This document shows positions 7,922 through 15,720 of a stretch of 39,475 nucleotides of DNA, piece by piece. The stretch is from an uncultured Saprospirales bacterium (GTDB lineage Bacteria > Bacteroidota > Bacteroidia > Chitinophagales > Saprospiraceae). Each line of letters begins with the position of its first letter. Positions within the stretch are counted from its first letter, which is position 1. Under the pieces are notes generated by a model. The model was not told the origin of the DNA and did not search any database. It saw only the letters and a list, made by a program, of their open reading frames with translations. The stretch is taken from contig CALMIR010000209.1 in NCBI GenBank assembly GCA_937864265.1, positions 1 to 39,475 on the forward strand, given 5' to 3'. Both the position numbers and the translations under genes were made by a program.

Positions 7922-9112
7922 ATGATACCTGAAATAAGAGCGCATTTCAATCAAGCCTTTACAGCGCAAGCTTACCAGAACTTACTAGACAGCATTAGTG
8001 AAGAATGCCACATGAAACCCTTGTTTCGCGTAGCGGAAACCCCCGTATTCATTGACAAGGAGATGAAGCAAAAGCTGGAGCAGGCTTGTGACGATGTCGT
8101 AAGTGCCATTTTGCGCCCCGACTTCAAGGAGTTGTCCCAATCGGCGCTGCTACCCGGGCAAATTGTGCCCAATGAAACAGCGCACACCACTTTTCTGGTG
8201 GTTGATTTTGGTATATGCTTGGAAAAAGACGGTAGCCTGTCGCCTAAGTTGATCGAAGTGCAAGGATTTCCATCTTTGTATTTTTTTCAAGACATGGTAG
8301 CAGGCCATTATCGGCAGCACTTTCCGGTACCCGATCATTTTACCCACCTGTTTGGCGGACGCACTTCTGAGGAATACCTGGAATTGATGCGACAAGTCAT
8401 TGTAGGAGACAGCCATCCGGAAAACGTTATCCTGTTGGAAATAGAACCTGAAAAACAGGTCACAGGTATTGATTTTTATGTTGCCCAACAGAAAATCGGC
8501 ATAGCGCCGGTATGCATCAGCAAAGTCAGCGTAGAGGGTCGAAACCTGTTTTATGAAAAAGAAGGTCGCAAAATCCAAATTGAGAAGATATACAACCGCG
8601 TCATCTTTGATGAACTGCACAAACGGGATGACCTGAAAAGAGATTTCGACTTTGCTCAGGAATACAACGTCCAGTACATCGGCCACCCCAATTGGTTTTT
8701 CCGCATCAGCAAACATACCCTGCCCCTGATCGACAGCCCCTATGCCCCAAAGGCTTACTTCCTCAAGGATTTGGCGCAGTTGCCCGACGACTTGGAGAAC
8801 TACGTATTAAAACCGCTCTTTTCCTTTGCTGGCATGGGCGTTATCATAGATGTTACCAGGGAAATCATTGAAGACATAGCCGATAAAGACAACTATATCC
8901 TGCAAGAAAAAGTGACCTACGCCGAGGTCATTCCCACCCCCAATGTACCCGCCAAGTGTGAAATCCGCATGCTGATGGTGTGGCCGGATGGCGCAGAAAA
9001 GCCCATCTTGGTCAACAACCTCGCCCGCCTGAGCAAGGGCATCATGATTGGCGTTCGATACAACAAAGACAAAGACTGGGTGGGCGGCAGCGTTTGTTAT
9101 TTTGAGGAATAA
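7922..9112 (+). CDS. ATP-grasp-like protein of unknown substrate
   Basis: This 396-residue cytosolic protein shows features of an ATP-grasp ligase. They are NYVLKPLFSFAGMGV (K297, with the glycine-rich loop at 304-306), a hinge-like YILQEKV (Q328, E329) and a late metal-binding region with CEIRMLMVWPDG and LVNNLARLSKG. An earlier acidic motif, LIEVQGFPSLYFFQ, recalls the substrate/metal site of glutathionylspermidine-synthase-like and other carboxylate-amine ligases. It would join a carboxylate to an amine or thiol using ATP, but the substrate is unknown and I do not know a characterised homologue. The gene stands alone and converges with the UspA gene six bases downstream. Assignment to ATP-grasp is by motif inspection only. 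Confidence 0.6.
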   Translation: MIPEIRAHFNQAFTAQAYQNLLDSISEECHMKPLFRVAETPVFIDKEMKQKLEQACDDVVSAILRPDFKELSQSALLPGQIVPNETAHTTFLVVDFGICLEKDGSLSPKLIEVQGFPSLYFFQDMVAGHYRQHFPVPDHFTHLFGGRTSEEYLELMRQVIVGDSHPENVILLEIEPEKQVTGIDFYVAQQKIGIAPVCISKVSVEGRNLFYEKEGRKIQIEKIYNRVIFDELHKRDDLKRDFDFAQEYNVQYIGHPNWFFRISKHTLPLIDSPYAPKAYFLKDLAQLPDDLENYVLKPLFSFAGMGVIIDVTREIIEDIADKDNYILQEKVTYAEVIPTPNVPAKCEIRMLMVWPDGAEKPILVNNLARLSKGIMIGVRYNKDKDWVGGSVCYFEE

Positions 9113-9118
9113 GGGACA

Positions 9119-9928
9119 TTAGAAGACAAGCAATGGAATATCCAAATGAAAAGCCAGGTGTCGGGACAGTTTTCCGTGCAAAAGCTGATCGATAAAAGCG
9201 CGCCTGGGCAGGTGTAGCGCCAGGATTTCGCAAGGATGTTTTTCCAAAAAATAATGAATGCCTGTTGCCACGGTGCTATCTCTGACAATGGTTACCTGAT
9301 GGCCGGAAACTTGCTGCTGCTCCTCTTTAAACAAGTCTTGCTCTTCCGGTCGAGTATTGACAAAGAAAGGAAGTACGGTCAAAGGCCATTCCGCCAGCAG
9401 GGCATTGGCCATCAGCATAACCCGGGCTATATCCAATTCTGGGTCTAGTGCCAGAGCGGCTCGGTGGATGCTTTTATAGGAGACCGACTCTGGAATAAGC
9501 AACAGGGGTATCTCGCTCTTTTTTAGCAGCAGCGTACTCGTACTGCCCAGCATTTGCTCCCAGATGTTGTGTTTTTTTCTCACGCCAATCACCAAAAGAG
9601 AAGCCTGAACTTCCTGGGCTTTAGCCAGTATAGAGCCAGTGATATCTCCTGTGCCGACATGGTATTCGATCACCAATGGTTTTACAGGCTCCTCGGTCTT
9701 GTTGGGATAAGGGGTGGCCATCCTCAACAACTTGTCCTTCAACATTTCTTCATTGACTTTCAATACTTGTTCCCGCATGGTTTCGCTTAAGATCATGGGC
9801 GATTCTACTGTATGGCTGACATGCAGTACATGAAGCGCTGCCTGCATTTGAGCAGCCAAGTAGCGGGAATAAGTCAGCGCATTTTTGGAGGCTTCTGTAA
9901 AATCCAAAGCCAGTAATATTCGTTTCAT
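9119..9928 (-). CDS. Universal stress protein with tandem UspA domains
   Basis: From ATG 9928 (MKRILLALDFTEAS) the product is 269 residues, the normal length of a Bacteroidota double-Usp protein. Domain 1 (about 1-145) ends with LLVIGVRKKHNIWEQMLGSTSTLLLKK, containing the G-2x-G-9x-G(S/T)-like ATP-binding loop in degenerate form, then IPLLLIPE. Domain 2 (about 150-269) ends with the equivalent ILALHLPRRAFIDQLLHGKLSRHLAFHLDIPLLVF. Usp proteins bind ATP or act as stress-induced regulators in the cytosol. The longer frame begins with TTG 9937; I prefer ATG because it begins exactly at the first beta strand. It converges with the ATP-grasp-like gene. Confidence 0.85.
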   Translation of the reverse strand: MKRILLALDFTEASKNALTYSRYLAAQMQAALHVLHVSHTVESPMILSETMREQVLKVNEEMLKDKLLRMATPYPNKTEEPVKPLVIEYHVGTGDITGSILAKAQEVQASLLVIGVRKKHNIWEQMLGSTSTLLLKKSEIPLLLIPESVSYKSIHRAALALDPELDIARVMLMANALLAEWPLTVLPFFVNTRPEEQDLFKEEQQQVSGHQVTIVRDSTVATGIHYFLEKHPCEILALHLPRRAFIDQLLHGKLSRHLAFHLDIPLLVF

Positions 9929-10024
9929 ACCTTGCAATTCAAGTGAATGGACAGCTTTCGCGAAAATAAATCATTCATACCAAAACTTTCATAGTAATTG
10001 CAGAAATTAGTGCGCTATAAAATG

Positions 10025-10032
10025 CACATTTG
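10025..10032 (+). promoter_or_regulatory. Possible -7 box before the TIR-protein gene
   Basis: CACATTTG differs from TAnnTTTG at one position and lies 15 bases before ATG 10048. It also overlaps the longer TTG-start alternative (10030), which supports ATG 10048 as the start. A TTG at 9998-10000 is slightly too distant to be a good -33 element. Confidence 0.3.
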
Positions 10033-10047
10033 CTAAACTATCCACAC

Positions 10048-11130
10048 ATGCATCCAACAGAACAATACCAAAAAATCATTGATTATTTAGAAAATAACAA
10101 ACCAGCGGAAGGGATAGAAGCCCTACAATCATTTGCTGCACAATACCACAGTGAAGTGGCCAATGCCCTGCGCATGCGCAAAGCCGAGTACAAGGAATTG
10201 GAGCAGGAAAGCCTTTTATTAGGCTATACTTCGTCCATTCGAGAGCGCAAATCGGCCTTGAAATTACAGCTTTTCAAACTGGCCGATTTGATATTGGCTC
10301 AGGCCAGCGAAAAAAAAACCACTTCTTCATCAGCACCCGAAGCATCTACGAACCCTGAATCGCAAAAGCCCATTTACGATACCCCAAAAGGCGAAGGCCC
10401 GGTCAAGGTCTTTTTGGCTTACGCAAAAGGGGATGAAAACGCGGCTGAAGCATTGAGAAAAAGTTTTTCCTTGTTGCAGCATACCCGCAAAATCAGCCTT
10501 TTCGATGGCCATCAGCACATTATTGGCGATCGCTGGCAGGCCATCAACCGAGCATTGGCAGAATCGGAGATTGTGCTGCTGGTGTTGAGCAATAATTTTA
10601 TTGCGGATGCCGAATGCCTGAACTTGCAAGAAACAGCTTTTCAATGGCATCAACAAAAGCGGCTGGTGCTCATACCGGTACAATACAGCCCTTGCGAATG
10701 GAAAGAGCTAGACATTGGCCGATTGCAGGCATTGCCCAGAAATGATCGTTTCATCAGCACCTGGCCCAATCGCGATGAAGCCCATACGCTGGTCAGTCGC
10801 GAATTGGGGCAATTGATTAAAACCGTCAGAACTCAACTCGAATATACGCCGTTTGCCCAGGAGCCTGCTATGGCTATGCAGCCAAATGTCGATATCGAAG
10901 CGCTTTTGAGCCTGTTTCGCCAGGGAAAAACACCAGAGTTGGTCTCTGGATTGGTCGAACAAACCGGTCATAACACCGAACTCCAGGATCGAGCTTTACT
11001 CCTGGAACAACAGTGGACAGCCTGGAACTTCGATTCTAAGCAGAATCTGGACACCCCTGGCAATTTGTATATACGGAAAAATCAACTGGAAAATGGATTG
11101 TTGAAGCTCATCCGGGATTTATCTGCTTGA
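10048..11130 (+). CDS. TIR-domain protein flanked by two EAD11-like effector-associated domains
   Basis: From ATG 10048 the product is 360 residues, cytosolic. Residues about 6-84 form a helical module (IIDYLENNKPAEGIEAL, EVANALRMRKAEYKELEQE, IRERKSALKLQLFKLADLI) with the pattern of effector-associated domain 11. After a Ser/Thr-rich linker, residues about 118-255 are a TIR domain (VKVFLAYAKGDENAAEALRK, ESEIVLLVLSNNFIADAEC, LNLQETAF); E195 sits where the NADase glutamate is expected. Residues about 283-358 repeat the EAD11-like pattern (IEALLSLFRQGK, LQDRALLLEQQW, RKNQLENGLLKLIRDL). EADs are adaptors that recruit effector domains in predicted bacterial conflict systems, so this is probably a defence or cell-suicide NADase. 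No sensor NTPase is adjacent. TIR is confident; EAD11 is from pattern recognition. Confidence 0.75.
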   Translation: MHPTEQYQKIIDYLENNKPAEGIEALQSFAAQYHSEVANALRMRKAEYKELEQESLLLGYTSSIRERKSALKLQLFKLADLILAQASEKKTTSSSAPEASTNPESQKPIYDTPKGEGPVKVFLAYAKGDENAAEALRKSFSLLQHTRKISLFDGHQHIIGDRWQAINRALAESEIVLLVLSNNFIADAECLNLQETAFQWHQQKRLVLIPVQYSPCEWKELDIGRLQALPRNDRFISTWPNRDEAHTLVSRELGQLIKTVRTQLEYTPFAQEPAMAMQPNVDIEALLSLFRQGKTPELVSGLVEQTGHNTELQDRALLLEQQWTAWNFDSKQNLDTPGNLYIRKNQLENGLLKLIRDLSA

Positions 11131-11229
11131 AGGAATCCCCACGCTCGTTTGTGACGGACGTACCCAGCTAAAAATCGATCCGTCTGAACCAATCCGAATC
11201 CAGTATCCAACATCAAACATCACCAAAAT

Positions 11230-12087
11230 ATGGCTTCCAAAATTCTGGCAATCCCTTTTGTTTTAGCAGCGCTGGTTTTCCTCTACCTCACTTGGGAAGT
11301 AGATAGCCGCTACAGTTGGTACATCGTGCCATTTGTGGTAGCTTTAGCATTGGTGTTTGTACTAAGCCCGCAAATCGACTGGTGGTGGCACAAAAAGTGC
11401 CCGCCCCGCCTGCGCCCAAAAATTCAGGGCTTGCTGGAGCGTTTTTTGCCTTATTACCAAAAACTATCGGAATCGGAAAAGCAACGCTTTCGCGATCGGG
11501 TTGCTTTGTACATGATGGCCAACGATTTTCAAGCCAAAGGCATGGATGATCCTCCGGCAGACCTAAAAGCCGTGGTGGCAGCTTGTGCCGTTCAGTTGTC
11601 ATTCGGGTATCCCGATTTTTTGCTCAGCCCATTCGAGTATATCATTTTTTATCCGCAACCTTTTCCCTCGCCCCAATACCCGGAGCATTTTCACGCTTCT
11701 GAAATTTACGAGGAAGATGGGGTGATGATCTTTTCGGCAGAACAATTGATGAAAGGCTTTTTACAGCCCGCCCAATTTTACAATATTGGTTTGCACGAAT
11801 GTGCCAAAGCCTGGGAACGAATTCATCATCAGCAGGATTGGCCTGAATTGGGCGCAGAAATTTGGGATAGCTTACAAGCCATCAGCGGTTTTAGTCAGGA
11901 GGCTATCCAACGCTGGATCAACCTGGAGCCAATACCCGCTCGCCCGGTAAGTATCGTATTGTTTTTTACTTTTCCAGAGCGTTTTCAGCAAGTTTTGCCC
12001 GAACTGTACCAGCGTTATAGCGTTATTTTTAACCAGGATACTATAAATGGCAAACATCCAGTACTAAAAGAAATAGCCGTTAATTGA
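11230..12087 (+). CDS. MtfA-like (M90) zinc peptidase homologue with altered HExxH
   Basis: This 285-residue protein has two N-terminal membrane helices (about 7-22 and 31-47) followed by an MtfA/M90-like domain. Recognisable parts are the opening LLERFLPYYQKLSESEKQRFRDRV, the middle VAACAVQLSFGYPDFLLSPFEYIIFYPQPF and the helix YNIGLHECAKAWE. In active MtfA peptidases this helix carries HExxH; here it is H189-E190-C-A-K193, so the second zinc-ligand histidine is a lysine. The protein may have lost protease activity or use a different ligand set. Active MtfA in enterobacteria binds the regulator Mlc and affects glucose PTS; no such context is present. It lies 99 bases after the TIR gene and has no visible strong promoter. 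Confidence 0.7.
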   Translation: MASKILAIPFVLAALVFLYLTWEVDSRYSWYIVPFVVALALVFVLSPQIDWWWHKKCPPRLRPKIQGLLERFLPYYQKLSESEKQRFRDRVALYMMANDFQAKGMDDPPADLKAVVAACAVQLSFGYPDFLLSPFEYIIFYPQPFPSPQYPEHFHASEIYEEDGVMIFSAEQLMKGFLQPAQFYNIGLHECAKAWERIHHQQDWPELGAEIWDSLQAISGFSQEAIQRWINLEPIPARPVSIVLFFTFPERFQQVLPELYQRYSVIFNQDTINGKHPVLKEIAVN

Positions 12088-12098
12088 CAGACAGTGCG

Positions 12099-12106
12099 TA
12101 ATTTTG
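12099..12106 (+). promoter_or_regulatory. -7 promoter box before the 12133 gene
   Basis: TAATTTTG is a full match to TAnnTTTG, 26 bases before ATG 12133. It lies inside the longer frame that begins with GTG 12094, supporting the later start. No clear -33 element at the usual spacing. Confidence 0.45.
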
Positions 12107-12132
12107 CGGCAGCAACCAATCCTCATACCGAC

Positions 12133-13551
12133 ATGCGTCCCATATTAGAAACAGAACAAAAGGCATTGGAAATCAACCTGGACGAATCCATTTACGGCAC
12201 TTTTGCCGAAATAGGCGCCGGACAGGAAGTAGCGCGCCATTTTTTTCAGGCCGGTGCAGCAGCAGGCACCATTGCCAAAACCATGTCGGCCTACGATAAA
12301 ACCTATTCCGATAAAATATACGGCCCGGAAGCCAGTGGGCGCTACGTTTGTGAAAACCGCTTGTACAAAATGCTGGACCACGAGTACCAATTGATGGAAG
12401 CTCGCTTGGCCAATGAACGCCCCAATACCAATTTTTTTGTTTTTGCCGATACCGTGGCCGCCGTCAATTACCAACGCACCATCAAAGGAAATGGCTGGCT
12501 GGGTATCCGCTTTCAACTCCAACAGAATGCCTTGCCCAACGACTTGGTGCTCCATGTGCGCATGCTCGATAACGACAACCACCTGCAACAGCAGGCCATT
12601 GGGATATTGGGAGTTAACCTCATCTACGCCTGCTACCGCTACCACGATCAACCGGAGGTATTGTTACAATCGCTGATGGACAGTTTGCGGGGCAGGGTGA
12701 AAATTGACATGGTGCGGCTGACCGGCCCTCATTTTGCCCACTTGGACAACCGCCTGCTGAGCCTTTGGATGGTAAAAAATGGCTTGAGCGATGTGGCGAT
12801 GTTCGATGCAGAAGGCCAAAGTGTGCACGCCTCCGAATTTTTATACCGCAAAAACGTAATGATTGTCCGAGGAAGCTTTCGGCCAATTACCCTGGTCAAT
12901 CAGGACATGCTAAAAACAGGCCTTCAGGCCTTTTGCCAAAGCCCGGGAGTAGATCCGAAAAATGCGGCTTTGCTTACAGAAATCACAACAGACAACCTGC
13001 GCCACCAGGGAGAAATTGACGAAAAAGACTTCTTAGACCGAGCTATTTTACTGAATACACTGGGGCAAACGGTGGTTGTTTCCAATTGTACCGAGCACCA
13101 AAAATTAGCAGAGTACCTTCAGGATTACCGGGTACCTTTGTTGGGCATTATGCTGGGGGTAAGGGAACTACTGGAATTAGTGGACAAAAAGTACCATCAG
13201 AACATGGATGGCCAATTGCTGGCCGCGTTTGGGGAACTGTTTACCCACAAAATACGCTTTTTTATCTACCCAGCGCTCCAGGAAGGCAGCGGCGAGCTGA
13301 TGACGGCTGGTAATATGCCCGTACCGGAAGGGGTGAAGTTTCTGTATCGCCACCTGTTGGACAATGGCCAAATCGTAGATGTGGCGGGCTTCGATGCGGA
13401 GGTATTGCATATTTTCTCGAAGGAAGTATTGTATATGCTTCAAAACGGGGAGGAAGGCTGGGAGGCTTTAATACCACCAAAGGTGGCCGAATTGATTAAG
13501 GGACAATACCTGTTTGGCTACCCCGCCGAGCAACTGGAATTTGAATATTAA
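12133..13551 (+). CDS. Large conserved soluble protein of unknown function
   Basis: From ATG 12133 (MRPILETEQKALEINLDES) the product is 472 residues with no signal peptide or membrane helix, so it is probably cytosolic. Well-formed alpha/beta segments are seen, such as NFFVFADTVAAVNYQ, WLGIRFQLQQ, DLVLHVRMLD, QQAIGILGVNLIYACYR, VMIVRGSFRPITLVNQDML, TVVVSNCTEHQKLAEYL and a late KIRFFIYPALQEGSGELMTAG. The overall look is of a conserved enzyme-like protein, but I cannot name a domain or reaction, and a name would be invention. It has its own promoter-like box. Its 3' end lies 19 bases before the GTG of the following M15 peptidase, so the two may be co-transcribed. Confidence 0.7.
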   Translation: MRPILETEQKALEINLDESIYGTFAEIGAGQEVARHFFQAGAAAGTIAKTMSAYDKTYSDKIYGPEASGRYVCENRLYKMLDHEYQLMEARLANERPNTNFFVFADTVAAVNYQRTIKGNGWLGIRFQLQQNALPNDLVLHVRMLDNDNHLQQQAIGILGVNLIYACYRYHDQPEVLLQSLMDSLRGRVKIDMVRLTGPHFAHLDNRLLSLWMVKNGLSDVAMFDAEGQSVHASEFLYRKNVMIVRGSFRPITLVNQDMLKTGLQAFCQSPGVDPKNAALLTEITTDNLRHQGEIDEKDFLDRAILLNTLGQTVVVSNCTEHQKLAEYLQDYRVPLLGIMLGVRELLELVDKKYHQNMDGQLLAAFGELFTHKIRFFIYPALQEGSGELMTAGNMPVPEGVKFLYRHLLDNGQIVDVAGFDAEVLHIFSKEVLYMLQNGEEGWEALIPPKVAELIKGQYLFGYPAEQLEFEY

Positions 13552-13570
13552 TACTAGTAAAAACAGCGAC

Positions 13571-14401
13571 GTGCAAATTATACCTTTTTTACTCAGCCTA
13601 TCAATTTGTTTGTGGTCGTGCCAGCAGGCAGGGCAAAAAACGCCAGCGGAGACCCTTGCTGTAGCGACTTCTCAGGGAAATCAAGTAACGTTGGATAGCA
13701 TTTTAGCACCAAAAACCAGCTTCTCCGCCGATTCTTTCGACCTGAGTTATGTGATGGGGCAATTCGATCCGGCCCAGCATCCCGACTTTACCCTTGTAGA
13801 TCGGAAATATGCCGACCGAGAAGGGCTGTACTTGCGCAAGGACACTTATGTGGCTTTTTTGCGCATGCAGGAAGCGGCGCAAAAAGATGGCGTCCAACTC
13901 CAAATACGCTCGGCTACCCGCAATTTTGATTACCAAAAAAGCATCTGGGAGGGCAAGTGGACCGGCAACCGCACGATTGAAAGTGGTCAAAACGCCGCCA
14001 AAGCTTATCCCAATGCCAAAGATCGCGCCCTGAAAATACTGGAATACAGCTCTATGCCCGGTTCGTCCCGCCACCATTGGGGAACCGATATGGATTTGAA
14101 CGCTTTTACCAACGAGTACTTCGAATCGGGGCAAGGTCTGAAAATTTACAATTGGCTGGTGGACAACGCGCCTGCTTATGGCTTTTGTCAACCCTACAGT
14201 CAGAAAGGAGAAGCCCGCCCTAACGGTTACAACGAAGAAAAATGGCATTGGTCCTACCTTCCCATTGCCCGCCAACTGACTGAACTAGCCCGTCGGCAAC
14301 TACAAGATGAGATGATACAGGGATTCAAAGGAGCTGAAACGGCCGTGGAAATCGGGATCGTGGAGAAATATGTGCTGGGGATAAGTGGGGCTTGTGAGTG
14401 A
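13571..14401 (+). CDS. M15-family D-alanyl-D-alanine carboxypeptidase-like lipoprotein
   Basis: Translation probably starts at GTG 13571, giving a lipoprotein signal (MQIIPFLLSLSICLWSC, lipid-modified C17) and a 276-residue product; the longer frame from TTG 13514 would run into the upstream gene and bury this signal. The catalytic domain has the M15B/VanY pattern: SSRHHWGTDMDLN (SxHxxGxxxD, zinc ligands about H168 and D175) and EEKWHWSY (catalytic Glu followed by the third ligand, about H226). It trims peptidoglycan stem peptides in the periplasm or acts as an L,D/D,D-peptidase. The C-terminal ~40 residues (FKGAETAVEIGIVEKYVLGIS) form an extra helical tail. Family assignment is strong, exact specificity unknown. 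Confidence 0.85.
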   Translation: MQIIPFLLSLSICLWSCQQAGQKTPAETLAVATSQGNQVTLDSILAPKTSFSADSFDLSYVMGQFDPAQHPDFTLVDRKYADREGLYLRKDTYVAFLRMQEAAQKDGVQLQIRSATRNFDYQKSIWEGKWTGNRTIESGQNAAKAYPNAKDRALKILEYSSMPGSSRHHWGTDMDLNAFTNEYFESGQGLKIYNWLVDNAPAYGFCQPYSQKGEARPNGYNEEKWHWSYLPIARQLTELARRQLQDEMIQGFKGAETAVEIGIVEKYVLGISGACE

Positions 14402-14486
14402 GGGAGGCAGTAAAAAAGGACTCTAGGCAACCAAAATCTCCCTTAAATAGTTCTATTTGTAGTAGCGATCAAAAAATTAATCAAAT

Positions 14487-15437
14487 ATGATTATCGCCAA
14501 TCCCATCTACGATGTCGTATTCAAATACCTGCTGGAAGATTTGGAGATTGCCAGAGGGTTATTGTCAACCATCCTGGGAGATGAGATACTGAGTCTTGAG
14601 ATGAAACCACAGGAAACCTCTACTGAAAAGGCAGGAGGAGGAATTAGTATTTTACGCTTTGATTTCAAAGCCATCATTAAGAATAAAAGCGGCGAACAAT
14701 ATAAAGTACTCATTGAGTTACAAAAGGCTAAGAAAGCATTCGATGTCATGCGCTTTCGAAAATACCTGGGCGAAAATTACCGCAAGGAAGACGATGTGAT
14801 CAACGATAAGGGCGAACCTGACAAGCGCCCATTACCTATCATTTCGATTTATTTTCTGGGATTTCCTTTAGAGAATATACATTCAGGTGTTGTAAAAATC
14901 AATCGGGAGTATAAGGACGTTGTTACACAGGAAATTCTGAACATCAAGGAGGATTTCGTCGAGCTATTGACACACGATTCTTACCTGATTCAGGCAAAGA
15001 AATTGCCACCCAAAGCTCGCACAAAGTTGGAGCGCATCCTACAGGTATTCAGCCCCATCTATCAAACTACAAATGACCAACACCAATTGGATTTTCAGGG
15101 CAATACCGATGATCCTTTGATCAAAAAAATGCTTGATCGCTTAGGCAGAGCCATTGCCGATGAAGAAATTCGGGAGAATATGGATATTGAGGATGAATTG
15201 GATCGGGTTTTTGATCGGGAAATGAAAAAATTGGCTGCTGAAAAAGATGAGATTATTGCTGAAAAAGATGAGGTCATTGCTGAAAAAGATGAGGTCATTG
15301 CTGAAAAAGATGGAATTATCATCGAGAAAGATCAATTGTTAATGGAAGAAAAGAAACGAGCAGAAGAAGAAATTAAAAAGAACCTTGAATTACAAAAGCA
15401 AATAGAGGAACTAAAAAAGCATCTCAAACGGCCCTAA
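14487..15437 (+). CDS. Rpn-family PD-(D/E)XK nuclease with heptad-repeat coiled-coil tail
   Basis: This 316-residue protein opens with the family signature IANPIYDVVFKYLLEDLEIAR. The nuclease core is visible as ISILRFDFKAIIK (D59) and YKVLIELQKAKK (E77, Q79; ExQ variant), followed by FRKYLGENYRKEDD and PIISIYFLGFPLE. Residues about 205-245 are helical, then a tail of near-identical AEKDEVI heptads (251-285) leads to a charged coiled coil. Family members are DNA endonucleases; E. coli relatives are reported to act in phage defence and to encode an intragenic C-terminal inhibitor. An internal ATG at 15129 (MLDRLGRAIADEEIR) could start a 102-residue tail-only product; that is inference. A terminator follows at 15657-15694. 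Confidence 0.85.
   Translation: MIIANPIYDVVFKYLLEDLEIARGLLSTILGDEILSLEMKPQETSTEKAGGGISILRFDFKAIIKNKSGEQYKVLIELQKAKKAFDVMRFRKYLGENYRKEDDVINDKGEPDKRPLPIISIYFLGFPLENIHSGVVKINREYKDVVTQEILNIKEDFVELLTHDSYLIQAKKLPPKARTKLERILQVFSPIYQTTNDQHQLDFQGNTDDPLIKKMLDRLGRAIADEEIRENMDIEDELDRVFDREMKKLAAEKDEIIAEKDEVIAEKDEVIAEKDGIIIEKDQLLMEEKKRAEEEIKKNLELQKQIEELKKHLKRP
15237..15341 (+). repeat. Tandem 21-base coding repeat (five units) in the Rpn gene
   Basis: Five consecutive 21-base units encode AEKDEII, AEKDEVI, AEKDEVI, AEKDGII and IEKDQLL. Units 2 and 3 (15258-15278 and 15279-15299) are identical at the DNA level. Each unit is one coiled-coil heptad, so slippage would change coil length without breaking frame. 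Confidence 0.9.
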
Positions 15438-15656
15438 AAAATCGGGCAGGCTCATTACCCAGATTTGTTTATTGAGCTTTCGCCAAAGTGGTTTTGCCTG
15501 CCTGCCTAGAGCCAATCAAGCCTACAGCAGGATTAAAAAATCTAGTGCCTCTAGGATCGAAGAAACAAGGTATCGTGCGATCATTTTTCCGGAAATCCGA
15601 GACAATAGTTCAAATTTATGGAGTTTTGTCAGTCTCTTGCCCATTGCCAAGCATAT

Positions 15657-15694
15657 AAAAAAAGGAATAGTTGTGAACCTATTCCTTTTTTTTT
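15657..15694. terminator. Bidirectional intrinsic terminator
   Basis: A stem of AAAAAAAGGAATAG (15657-15670) pairs perfectly with CTATTCCTTTTTTT (15679-15692) around an 8-base loop, with T runs on both strands. It sits between the convergent Rpn gene (plus) and the first ArsR gene (minus) and can serve both. Confidence 0.8.
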
Positions 15695-15720
15695 GTCAGA
15701 TACCTTAAAGACTGCCGGAG

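Noticed and set aside
11153-11184. Inverted repeat GACGGA/TCCGTC after the TIR gene
   Set aside because: Only six base pairs with a 20-base loop and no T run; too weak for a terminator.
15237-15341. Possible CRISPR-like or tandem non-coding repeat
   Set aside because: The 21-base period is in frame and encodes coiled-coil heptads; there are no spacers.
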